This document shows positions 21,927-33,000 of a DNA stretch of 64,000 nt, piece by piece. The stretch is from Astropecten irregularis (Eukaryota; Echinodermata; Asteroidea; Paxillosida; Astropectinidae). The position numbers and the translations under genes were made by a program. Below the pieces are notes generated by a model. That model saw nothing but the letters and a program-made list of their open reading frames with translations. It was not told where the DNA came from and made no database searches. Where the stretch lies: the NCBI GenBank assembly GCA_963971285.1, contig OZ020248.1, positions 12,276,001 through 12,340,000 of the forward strand. Reading direction: 5' to 3'. The number at the start of each line of letters is the position of its first letter. The first letter of the stretch is position 1.

Positions 21927-22962
21927 TAGTCTTGGTTTCAAGACCTTCGTTGATGCTTTCCCGCGGCCATATAGGGCGCCCCCGCGCGGCGAATATGGGA
22001 TAATTCTGTCTCGGACATCTAATTCTGGACCGTCACGAAGGTCTTGGATATTTTATATTTGAGGGCGGGGCTAGATTATGGTAATAAGGTACGTATGGTG
22101 ATTAGATATGCAAAATGCCAGCTACAGGAATTAATGAGATAATTGGAGCTGTACATACAGTACAAACACGGAGGACAGCGAAGCTTTTCCTTCCTCCATG
22201 GTACAACAAAGCCATGGCGTTTGCGTGTGGCCGTCTTGGTCAATTTATTCCCTTGAAGGAATTGCCATATAGGCGACAATAATGTTGGAGGACATGGGAT
22301 GCGGCTTTTGGGATGATTTTGCGAATACGACATTAAATCGATAAAATTAAAGCATTTCCAAAAATGATACGTACGTAATGATTTCAACGATACGAAATGA
22401 TTTCAACGATACGAAATGATTTCAACGATACGAAATGATTTCAACGATACGAAATGATTTCAACGATACGAAATGATTTCAACGATACGAAATGATTTCA
22501 ACGATACGAAATTATTTCAACGATACGAAATGATTTCAACGATACAAAATGATTTCAACGATACAAAATGATTTTGTTTCACTCGTTGGGCGGCAGATGT
22601 TGCACAAAGTATACCGTTTCTACCTCTTGGGATTGAACATTGAAACCTCTTTGACTAATGATAATTTTTCCTGGGATTCTGTTCCTACCTCCATGGTGAG
22701 TTATAGTTTTTGCAAGAAATTAACTGCTTTCCACAAATAACGTATATAACCGTGTTCAGGCCATCATGTCGACAGCGCGACTGACGGTCGCTAGCTCGTC
22801 GTTGAGCTAGACGGCATAGAAAATATGCACTGCCAAGTTAAACGCAAGCTCGATTGCGTAGTACATACTGTACAGTCCTCAATATCTTTCCCCGAAAAGT
22901 TTACAAAATACTGCATGATATGCAGCGTGACATAGGCTAGGCCCCAGGCCATCGAACGTACT
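21927..22962 (-). mobile_element. Truncated Mutator-like element
   Basis: Begins TAGTCTTGGTTTCAAGACC with the ~120-bp terminal repeat of the intact element at 35441-36860 and follows its sequence in reverse orientation: AGATTATGGTAATAAGG block, 19-bp repeats, the GCAAGAAATTAACTGCTTTC block, then AAACTTTTCGGGGAAAGA in reverse. It stops at the point matching about 35699, so the other terminal repeat and ~260 bp are deleted. It inserted into the satellite array after GTGTCATGCTATAC. Confidence 0.7.
22378..22575. repeat. 19-bp minisatellite within the element
   Basis: About ten copies of ATGATTTCAACGATACGAA with only a few substitutions near the right end. The related intact element has only a few diverged units at 36120-36260 (AAATGATTTTGTATCGTTG type), so the array expanded in this copy. 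Confidence 0.8.
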
Positions 22963-24972
22963 ATGGCTCAAACCATAACATCCTGTAGAGAACATTGGCG
23001 GCTTCATTTCGACAGGTTTCAGCTCGATAGACTTAGTATTGCGAGAGAAATTTTAAACTCTAGCGTAAAAAAAGTGTCTCGTAGTCTTATATTGCAGTTT
23101 TTAAGGCGCCTGCTCGGCTGCTTTCTGGCATTATGTGTCATGCTTTACTTGGATTTTCGGCTATGAAAATGACTTTGAAATTTGACAACTATGTTACCAT
23201 CCTGTAGGGAACATCTGGGACTACATTTTGTACAAGTTTCATTTTGATCGGCTTAGTATTGAGGGAGTTATTTCCAACTCTAGCGCAACAAAATAGATGT
23301 CATCCCCTTATTTGCAGTGTTTTGACGGCAACTAGTTTGATTTAACTAGGTGCAAGTGGTGCTACACTTGAAATGACTTGGAAATATGACAACTATGTTA
23401 CCATCCTGTAGGGGACATCTGGGGCTACATTTTGTTCAAGTTTAATTATGATCAGCTTAGTATTGAGGGAGTAATTTCCAACTCTAGCACAAAAAATGGA
23501 TGTCATACCGTTTATTAATTTGCAGTGTTTTGACGGCAACTAGTTTGATTTCAATAGGTGCAAGTGGTGCTATACTTGAACTTTCGGCCATGAAAATGAC
23601 TTGGAATGTGATAAGTATATTACCATCCTGTATCTCGGGCAACATTTTGTACACGATTTATTTTGTTCGGCTTAGTATTGAGGGAGTGATTTCCAACTCT
23701 AGCACAAAAATGGATGTCATACCGTTATTTTGCAGTGTTTTGACGGCAACTAGTTTGATTTCACTAGGTGCAAGTGGTATTATACTTGAACTTTCGGAAA
23801 TGAAAATGACTTGGAAATGTGACAACTATGTTATCATCCTATAGGGAACATATGGGGATCCATTTGTTCAAGTTTCATTTTGATCGGCTTAGTATTGAGG
23901 GAGTTATTTTCAACTCTAGCTCAAAAATGTATGTCATACCGTTATTTTCCACTGTTTTGACGGCAACTATAGTTTGATTTCACTAGGTGCAAGTGGCGTT
24001 ATACTTGAACTTTCGGAAATGAAAATTAATTGGAAATGTGACAACTATATTATCAACCTGTAGGGGACATATGGGGCTACATTTTGTACAAGTTTGATTT
24101 TGATCGGCTTAGTATTGAGGGAGTTATTTCAAACTCTAGCGCAAAAATGTATGTCATACCGTTATTTTGCAGTGTTTTGACGGCAACTAGTTTGATTTCA
24201 CTCGGTGCAAGTGGTGTTATACTTGAACTTTCGGAAATGAAAATGACTTGGAAATGTGACAATTATGTTACCATCCTGTAGGGGACATCTGCGGCTACAT
24301 TTCGCACAAATTTCAGCTCGATAGACTCAGTATTGAGGGAGAGGGAGAAAAAACTCTAGCGTAAAAAAAGTCTCTCAGTCTTATATTGCAGTTTTTATAG
24401 CGCCTGCTCGTTTGTTTCTGGCATTACGTTTTATGTTATACGTGGATTTTCGGCAATGAAAATGGTTTAGTAATCTGGCACACCCATACCATCCTTTAGA
24501 GAACATCTGCGGCTACATTTCGCACAAGTTCCAGCTCGAATAATTTATAGACTCAATATTGAGGGAGAAAATAGGCACTCTCCTCTCACCAATGTGTCCA
24601 AGGTTCTATCCCTGTTTGGGCCACGATTTGTGCGTTGGTCCACTCCTGTGCTCGGCGAGGGTTCTTCTCCGGGTTCTTCGGGTTTTCTTTCCTTCACAAA
24701 AGTCAAACACTTTCAATCCCAGGCTTTGCTCCGTGATCATAATGGATTTAATTGTGATGGCAGCCAATGGAGCCGCTGTCAACTCAATCACGTTGTAGTC
24801 GCATCCTTCTCAATTCAGCACCCCAGCTGATGCGAGTAAGGATGATTAGCCTCCCAAATTATTATCATTAGTTGTATTGCTCTGCATTTTATAATTCCTG
24901 AATAGAAATGTCTTTTAATTAACGTGGCGTATAACCGGTATCGTCTTTTAGGAAACATCCGTGGCTTAAAGG

Positions 24973-25347
24973 GATGGTACAGAATTGGTAAGACGAAATA
25001 CACTTCATGATCACAGATTCACATAAAACTTACACATTATAATGGTGATGATAGGAGAAGACATCCCATGAAATGTTTTTGTCTGAAATGCCATATTCGT
25101 TGAGAAATAAATGAAACTATTTTCCGATTGGAATAAATCGCTTCGAAGCGTTTTATTCATTAGTCGTTGAAATGTGTACAGTTCTCTGTACACGGGTTTT
25201 CACTATTTTCTCGTGACCCAGATGGCTGATTGACCTCAAACTTCTACAGGTTTATCAGTTAAGGGATATGATGGATTACATTATGTGCTTTCACTGTTAG
25301 CAACGATTTTGTCGCAAAAACCAGTTCTGTTCCATCCCTTTAATTTT
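24973..25347. mobile_element. TTAA-type MITE, family C, copy 1
   Basis: Left end AAAGGGATGGTACAGAATTGG and right end CCAGTTCTGTTCCATCCCTTT are inverted, with TTAA at the right side. The interior includes a CGCTTCGAAGCG palindrome and CCCAGATGGCTGATTGACC. A close relative is at 52818-53170. Confidence 0.7.
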
Positions 25348-26172
25348 CCTACAGGTATCAGGTCAATAGCCTCACTATTGAGAGGAATTGATGACTAGGC
25401 CTATAGCATACAGATTTTTCCCAGTTTGCCCTAGAAATGTGCAGGCAGATTGAGAAGATTGTGCTGAGAATGTAGCAACTTCAATGCGCGCTACCATATT
25501 GAAATACACATAGAACGGTATTGCTTGATTTTTAAATCATTACTGATTTCGCTAAACAGGGCCATTTCAGGTTTAAAAATACATGATCTCTGATCTAGAC
25601 TGAAAATAAAAAGACTCGTGTAACTGGAATGTTCCTCAGTTTGCCCTAGAAATGTTCAGGCAGATGGAGAAGATCGTGTTCAGAATTCACGATTGCCACC
25701 GAGCGCTACCTTTAATACTTGGTCGTTAGAAAATAACTTCACATGCTAAGCAATGCAGTAAAACAAAAATCATACAGATGCCAGAAATCATTTAAAAACA
25801 TTTTTGTCAAACATGAACAAATGGTACTTCAGTGGTACTTACGGTAATTTTGAGTATTGCAATGTCGATCCAAATTGTTCCCCGTGTACATGTAGGCCTA
25901 TATAGTAGTATATATAATTGTAATGCCAGCGCAGCTGTTTTCTCGCGCTAAAATTAAGTCATGTTGTACTTGGAATTTCGGGAATGAAAATTTCATTCAA
26001 AATGTGGAAAAACTGGAACCATCCTGTAGAAAAACAATTATCGGCTTCATTTTCGCACAAGTTTCAACTCGATAGCATCCCTCAGTAATGTGAGAGTAGT
26101 TGCCAAATAGAGCATAAAATGCATCAAATAAAGCGCGGCTGCATGCCTTCTCGCCCTAAATTCATGCCATAC

Positions 26173-26796
26173 TTAAAAACTCATCACTTGTATAAAAAAT
26201 GGCTTTGTAGAGGCTGATGCAGGATTTGTTTTTTTCTTCTTTCTTTTTCGCCGGGGTTTGGGCAGCTTGCTGGAACCGAAGGCCTCCGTGCCAGCGGGGT
26301 CAGTCTGGGGGACCGCCCCAGGAAAATTGATCACGACCCCCTTGATCCGTGGGGTGCTTTCGGGTAATGGGACAAGCGGTTTTATCTTGCTCTCTTTTCC
26401 CCTTTGTTCTCCGGCCTCCATGCCTGCCCCAAATGTATGTTTCTCTGCCTTTGTGTTACACACGTGCTTGTCATAATGAATGATGATGTATTTTTGTTTG
26501 CCATTGGCAAAGATTTGCAACAAAAGGATACTGTGCAGAAGCAATTTAAGCAGAGTGACCATTTTCGGTAACATTTTTGGTGACATGGTGCCCATAGGGC
26601 ATGCAACACACCTGGGCAACACGACTTTGGGCCCTGTGTACACTAGCAACATTTGGCCAACATGTTCCGATGGGATGCAAGGATGGGAAGTAGTTGTTTT
26701 TCTTTCAGGTTTTTTCTTAGCTGGCTGGAGAGAAGCAAACCCATCTGCTAGGAACAAGATTAATGTACACAGGGCCATGGTGGTGACAGGGACCAT
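26173..26796 (-). CDS. Signal-peptide ORF with embedded MITE
   Basis: A single uninterrupted frame of 207 codons. Residues 1-22 form a good signal peptide (MVPVTTMALCTLILFLADGF). Residues ~43-83 (SEHVGQMLLVYTGPKVV and onward) are encoded by part of a MITE of family D, recognisable by CATGTTGGCCAAATGTTGC and GTTACCGAAAATG. The C-terminal 90 residues look like ordinary protein, with a strongly basic patch PKPRRKRKKKK near 185-195. I do not recognise the family. It may be a young gene, a gene damaged by in-frame MITE insertion, or a chance frame. The basic stretch could be a heparin-binding or processing region, but that is speculation. Confidence 0.35.
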   Translation of the reverse strand: MVPVTTMALCTLILFLADGFASLQPAKKKPERKTTTSHPCIPSEHVGQMLLVYTGPKVVLPRCVACPMGTMSPKMLPKMVTLLKLLLHSILLLQIFANGKQKYIIIHYDKHVCNTKAEKHTFGAGMEAGEQRGKESKIKPLVPLPESTPRIKGVVINFPGAVPQTDPAGTEAFGSSKLPKPRRKRKKKKTNPASASTKPFFIQVMSF

Positions 26797-27177
26797 GAAG
26801 CACAGGGCTCATCACTTCAGTCTAGGGGTACATTACTGGGCCCTCTGGGGGTGCAGACTCCCCTAAATCATCCCATTCTTCCTTGACACAAGTCCTTCTA
26901 AACAGAAAATGCTTCTGGGGGTCAGGCGGGGACACGTACTCCTGTGGTCCCCCAGTTCAGGGGAGAGGGGGGGGGGACAATTGACAATGTATTTGGTCTG
27001 TGACTTTGCACTGACTGACATGAAACTTGTCTCGTAAATAGGACTCAGACACTCTGAAATCAACAACAATTCAGACTTCGGAGTATAAGTTCTAAATTCG
27101 GATGTATTGTGATTGTGCAATGTGCACAGGTGGTTGAGGAATGAATTGGTATTCAAATACAAGATAAAGGCACAATC

Positions 27178-27358
27178 AGAACATGTTGGCCAAATGTTGC
27201 TAGTGTACACAGGGCCCAAAGTTGTTGCTGCGACATGTTACCCAACTCGTTTTCCTCTGTTGTGTACACTGGCAATATTTTCAGCAACAAGGTACCCAAG
27301 CAACATGTTTCCGAGATAGTTACCGAAAATATTTACAGTGTACACTCTGCTTATTAAA
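27178..27358. mobile_element. MITE family D, partial
   Basis: Contains AACATGTTGGCCAAATGTTG, CTAGTGTACACAGGGCCCA, GACATGTTACCCAACTCG and ends AATATTTACAGTGTACACTC. It is the right two-thirds of the family best seen at 29147-29392. Confidence 0.6.
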
Positions 27359-27399
27359 GCAAAATTCTTCCACATGCAAAAGATATTTTTTTTCACACA

Positions 27400-28470
27400 G
27401 GATTCTCTCTTGAATTCAACAGAATAATCAGTCAACTGCACATGTCTACAGCAGGCCTGCCGAATTGTCGTTTCATCCCCACTACATTATACAAATCGCA
27501 GACACTGGTAAGCAAACTGATATACTCATTATACTGCCATTACAAAAGATGATTGTTAGGTCTTTTCCTACCTCCATGGTTTAACTTTGATGTTGTCGGT
27601 GTAAGGTTATTGTTAGTGAAGGTTTGGAGCAGGAAGACGACATAAAATGATGTTGTACGTGTACTGTAAGGGTTACTTAAGGGGTACCATACCTTTACAA
27701 CTTTTTGTAAAGAGGCTTACCTAAAAGTACGTTCGTGGTGTCCTCTTCAATATTATTACCAAGGCTTTGATTTTTGAGGGAAATTATGGGGTAAAAACGG
27801 TAACAAAGATGCCACTTTTCACGGACGCACGGAACGGCCACATACGAGAATAGTCTGGTTTTTACTCTCATTGTGTGGATTTTTGATACGTTGAGTGTAA
27901 GTACCAGACTAAACAAGACTACCGAGACCAGACAAAATGGCAAACGGGCTGTTTTCAAGTTCGCAACAAGCGCGTAAAAATGTTTACACTGAAATATTGC
28001 AAAATTTTCTTCCATCTGGGTTTTTTTTTGAGGACTCGGGAACATTTGCTGAAAGTCTAAAATATGATTTTGGAACAGTAGAATCTATTTAGTTGTTTTA
28101 TTCCCTTATGTGTATTGTACCAAGGCTTACCGTTGTACGTAGTTCCTTCAGGAATACGTGAAAACAACAAGCAAGATGAAAAAGGCATGAATTCACATGC
28201 ATGGATAGGTGCCATTTTTAAAAGGTCCATTTGAAAATTACTTTCGGCAGAATAATTTGACTCATAAAACAGTAAGAAACTGGGTTGTCGTGGCCTGTCG
28301 TAAAAGAATTGTCCTGTAATTAATGGTGCGCAATGGACTGTAATGTTACATGTAGGTTTCCAGTTCGCGTCACAGTTAATATGGCAACAGGACTGTTATG
28401 GATTTTTCTTTTCGCTACCTTCATTGCGTGCTTTCTCCCTGGCCTCGAGCTGTTCCAGTAACTGCTTGCT
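27400..28470. other. Non-coding stretch
   Basis: No recognised element or gene. Open frames are short and of AT-biased composition. Confidence 0.4.
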
Positions 28471-28479
28471 TGCTCGTTT

Positions 28480-28845
28480 CCTGTAATATCATACTTTGGT
28501 TTTTGTCAAAGAAATGCAGATTCATGCGGAGCAATATCAAGAAAGATACTGTAACAGCCATTTGTGAAATTTCCAGTACCATTTGGAACGTGCCCATGTT
28601 TTGAGAAAACAGTGAAAACGCTCACGGAATTTCTTTGATCTTTTTACCATTATTTGTTGTCTTTGAAGCCCAAAAATATTTTCGGTAGTTGTTTTTACTA
28701 ATTTCTTGATGAATACAGCATTTTTTCGCGAAAGAAATGTTAACGGCATGTTTCTTCCAGCACCATCTTTATACCCTGTAAGTTATAGGTAAATCTGTGG
28801 AGATTTCTGTTTCTGTTTCCTACCAAAGTATGATAGTAGCTTTAA
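28480..28845 (-). mobile_element. MITE family A copy
   Basis: Left side TAATATCATACTTTGGTTTT, right side CTACCAAAGTATGATAGTAG with TTAA at 28842-28845. The central GATCTTTTAAAAGATC hairpin is degenerate, so this is an older copy. Confidence 0.65.
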
Positions 28846-29146
28846 GCGAAAAAAAAACAATCTCCGATGTAATGTTGTTGCATGTTTTGGGGGGTTTTTT
28901 TTCGTGGAACAACCCAAGCATAATACATGTACATGTACTAAAACAAAATGAATTTGCAAAGATGGAGTGGAATCCCAACAATTCGATTTGAAAAATTGAA
29001 TGTATACCATTTCTCAGTGATATTTTGAAATGAAATTCCGTCGCAACAGGTAACGAAATGATTTAAAAAGGTCACGGTGAATGACATGGTTGGTAACCTG
29101 ACCGTTTGAATGTGGTTCTGGGTTGACACCAGTTCATCCACTCAAG

Positions 29147-29392
29147 AAGAGTGTACACTGTCAACATTTTCGGTAACAATCTCGGTAACATGTTGCCAAG
29201 GTACCTTGTTGATGAAAATGTTGTTAGTGTACACAGAGCAAAACAAGTTGGGTAACATGTCGCAGCAACATCTCGGTAACATTTTGGACAAATGTTGCCA
29301 ACATTTGTGTATACAAAGGGCCCAAAGTCGTGTTGCCAAGGTGTGTTGCCCTAACTGGGCAATGTGTTACCGAACACTCTGCTTTAATCTCA
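29147..29392. mobile_element. MITE family D, full-length reference copy
   Basis: Left end AGAGTGTACACTGTCAACAT with TTTCGGTAACAATCTCGG; right end GTGTTACCGAACACTCTGC. Between them are several inverted ACATGTTGCC/GGTAACATGT segments and the block GGGCCCAAAGTCGTGTTGCC. Further copies or parts lie at 26570-26680, 27178-27358, 35232-36916 (interrupted), 38785-38985 and 55210-55800 (interrupted). Confidence 0.65.
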
Positions 29393-30020
29393 CTTCCCAA
29401 TGTACTTAAGTTTTACCCTTACTTTTTTCACAAAGAGGGGCTACAAGTTACTTATCCCAACGGATTCACTCAAATAGGGAGTGGGGCATAGGAGAGGGGA
29501 ATGGGCGGAATCTGAATTATGATTTTCAAGAGTCCAAGCTTTGTTGCGCCAAAGCCCAGACGCATTGTATCCTTACTGTTTATGCGGTTGATATGGCAAC
29601 TCAGCATGGGCGTAGATCCCGGGGGGGCTAGGGGGGTTGCAACCCCCCCCCCCCAGGTTTTCACTTTTTATATATATATAAAATGATTTTGTGCACAAAC
29701 GTATATGGAAGTACGAACCAGCTACACGATCAATCCCCCCAGGTCTGAGGACGTGTCTACACTACTGCAACTCAGCGTGCGTGACTGCGCAACCACAGGC
29801 GTGCCAATATGATTTTGGTTCACTGAATTCTGGATGCCAACGTGTAGATTGCTGCTAGTATATCTGTTGCACAGCCACAGAAAAAATAACCACAGAGAGA
29901 AGCCGACTGAACTACGAAGGAATCGTGATAAAAGTAGACGAAGTAGGGTCTGAACATTTGAACTTGGCGATAGTTATATTTTTTATCCAAAGTTACTTCA
30001 AGACAAAATACTTTGAGAAA

Positions 30021-33000
30021 ATGTTGTTGGTTGTCGGTTATCTCGTGTTAATTCAAAGCCTCTTGGCTCAGGCCGCTTTTGGGTTCTCGGGCAGAGCGTG
30101 CGCTGACGGGTGTCCACGAGAGGTACCCGCTGATTTCAACGGCATAGCAAACCGGGCCCTGTCCGGTCACGGCTACCGCAGTCTGACGGCCAATCAGTCG
30201 AGAGTTGTATGCGCTCGGGACTGCGCGATGGACGAGGGCTGCTTCTCTTTCCAGTACTCAGACCGGGAAAAGAGATGCGAGCTCAACGGGGCCACAGCGT
30301 CGCGTTTCCCGATGGATCTGAAGGAGAGCTCCGGTACTTACTACTTTGAGCAACAGGTAAATCACGTTCGTTGTTACATTAAAAACAATTTCGAAAAAAC
30401 AAACCACCTTCAGGCCCATGAAATAGGAAGAAAGCATTTGTTCCATAGCCAAGTCTTTACCGATAAGTTGAAAAAGGGATTTTTAGGAGGCCTACGTTTT
30501 CAATTCAAAATTCTAATTTAACAGGGTATAATAAATCATTAAGTGATTAAGGGGATTAATATGGGTGAAAATTTTTTTTCACTGTTTTCTCAAAAAGTCG
30601 GCACCGTATGGGACTGGAAATTTCACTGATGGCTGTACATGTATATTTCTTGAGATATTTACCCATGAATCTGAATTTCTTTAAACAAAATCATTATGTA
30701 CAGTATGATATTACCTTTAAAACACGGCCTTGTAAATTGTATTGTATTTTATTTCAATTTTATTAGTGCAATTTGAGCCAATTATTTTACCACTTTTCGA
30801 ATACAACAGTATTACAGAAAATTATAATAGGCCTACTAGTCTTGTGAGTTTTTCAGACCCATCCGTCTTCATGATTACAAACATAAATACAGACAATTGT
30901 GTTTTATTACATGCTTATCTTGACATCTTACATTATTTTGTATACAACTATGCAAATTATGGTCAGTTGGAAAAACAAATGCATAGCAATTTTCCATCTA
31001 CAAATCGTCCGCGGAGGGTAATATTTCGCTTCCACAGTCAACCTAACGAAAAGATTCTGACGCCCTATGTCGGTAACTTTGTCAATCACGTTGCCCAATC
31101 AGCGTGCGCGTTGTGTGGTAACATTGTTACTGACCACAGGGGCCAATTTCATATAGAGCTGCTTAAGCACAAAATCAAAACCAAATTGTAATGAGATGTT
31201 TATTGCTTTTGGCTTGTTTTCAGCCATTGTTTGCTGAGCATTACATTCACAAGATTTGGTAAATTGGCCCCATTTTGCTCGGTGTACGTGATGAACCAGT
31301 GCCTACATGTTAACAAAACGGAGGCTCATGCACAGGTTCAGATTCTGGCTCTTTCATCCTGCATATGCTGAAAATAATAGCTTGTGTTTTTTTTTCATTG
31401 AAACATATCTACTTCTGAACCGCAGCCCAAAGCCTCTATTTTGGTTCCCAATATTGTAGAATTAATTCACGAAAATGGAGCCTGACGGAGCCCAAGCCTC
31501 CGTTTCGTATACGCCCTATGACTTGTGTGCGTGTCAGGTCCGTGTAAAAAAGTGTCCGTGGGGCATTTTGTGAGGTTTTGGGGGCTGTCGATCGGCAGAA
31601 AGTCTTTCGCGTTTGCGGCGGCTCAATATTGCCAGCTTGAAGTCGGGTGGAGACGAACTCTATCGAGTATTATTCGCCAAAAGACATCACGTCAACCAAA
31701 TTGAAAGGGAACTAGAAACTAGACTCGATAAATACAATATTTAAAGGCATATTATCATTTACGGGGGAAAATATTGGATTGAAAACGCTGTTTTTATACG
31801 CCTCATAATTATAAACAACTGTATATCAACTTGAGCCAAAGATAATAATTCAGAAAAAAGGAAGAATCAATCATCTTTGTCTCCAATCTGATGTCCTGAT
31901 GTAAAGAAAGGATTTTATGTCTGGTCCCTTTTTATGAAACGACACTTTCAGGGACTTTAAATATAATTATAATACATAATTGGTAATTGTCACAGAACAG
32001 CACCCACACTTTGTCTGATCTAGCAATTAAATAATAAGCCTGTGAAAATATGAGCTCAATCGGACATCTGAGTCATACGAAAATAGCGAAAAACCGAATC
32101 CATTTTTGTTATTAAACATAAAGAATGGTTTTCATATTACCCCGAGGTCAAAACTGTTTTCAGTCTTTGTTTTACTAATTTCTGGATAAAGAAAAAAACA
32201 CTAATTCAGGCGGAAATATTTTAACAGTATGTTTCTACCAACACCATCTCCATACGCTGAAAGTAATAGGTAAATCTGTGAATATTTCTATTTGGGTATG
32301 TTACCAAATCTGTACTGTACCTTTACATCCTTGTTCCAGTTGTGTATATAGTTTATCCAACGACTCATATAAATACTCATATACTGCCAAATGGAATGCC
32401 ATTAAACTGAAGAAATACCAGTACACTCTATGGCAAATTAGAGGACTTTATTTAATTAAAATGGCACATTTTAACCCCCCCCCCTCTCCTCCCCGTTTCT
32501 TGAAACCTAGATCCGCCCCTGAAACGTCGATACCAATACTTGAAAGCAGCTCCTGACTAGATGAGCAGACAATATAAACGTGCTGCAATAATGCCAATTA
32601 TCAAGCCCGTATGAATAGACAATTTATTGCCAACTAAAAAGCCGAATATAATGTGGAGCCAGGAAAACAGTGTAATGAAATAAACGACATAAAAGAACAT
32701 AATGTGTTGTTTACGGTTTACACCCAAATTGAATTAAAAAACATGGCAACCAAATGAGTAACATCGCGAACAAACCACGAGGCTCCTTATTATTAAGTTT
32801 GCGTATTTATCACCAAGCTCCAGACATTATGCCAGATGATTAACGATAATGTAGGACTGAATACTGCAAAATGTTTTACATGTAAAAAATAGACACATTG
32901 ATAATAAAGCAGTTTCCTTAACTAAACTGCATATAATTATACATGTATTTTACCGGTCTTTTCAATATGTGATCGTCATCATGCCCAATGAAGGCTTCCT

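Larger units (their letters stand above)
21610..24560. repeat. ~215-bp satellite array with nested transposons
   Basis: Units of about 200-224 bp begin at ACCATCCTGTAGGGGACATC (near 22978, 23200, 23402, 23625, 23836, 24055, 24272, 24490). They include GATCGGCTTAGTATTGAGGG, CAACTCTAGCGCAAAAA and TTGACGGCAACTAGTTTGAT. The central units are most alike; the outer ones (21610-21925, 24280-24560, and a stray at 26020-26170) share a different variant (CTCGATAGACTCAGTATTG). Short open frames repeat with the array and are not genes. Confidence 0.75.

Noticed and set aside
22378-22575. CRISPR-like array of 19-bp units
   Set aside because: Units are directly adjacent with no unique spacers, and the sequence is from an animal. 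It is a minisatellite.
23500-24281. Similar open frames (CSVLTATSLISLGASG type) repeated in the satellite array
   Set aside because: They recur with each ~215-bp unit, are broken by unit-to-unit indels and have no start or splice context.
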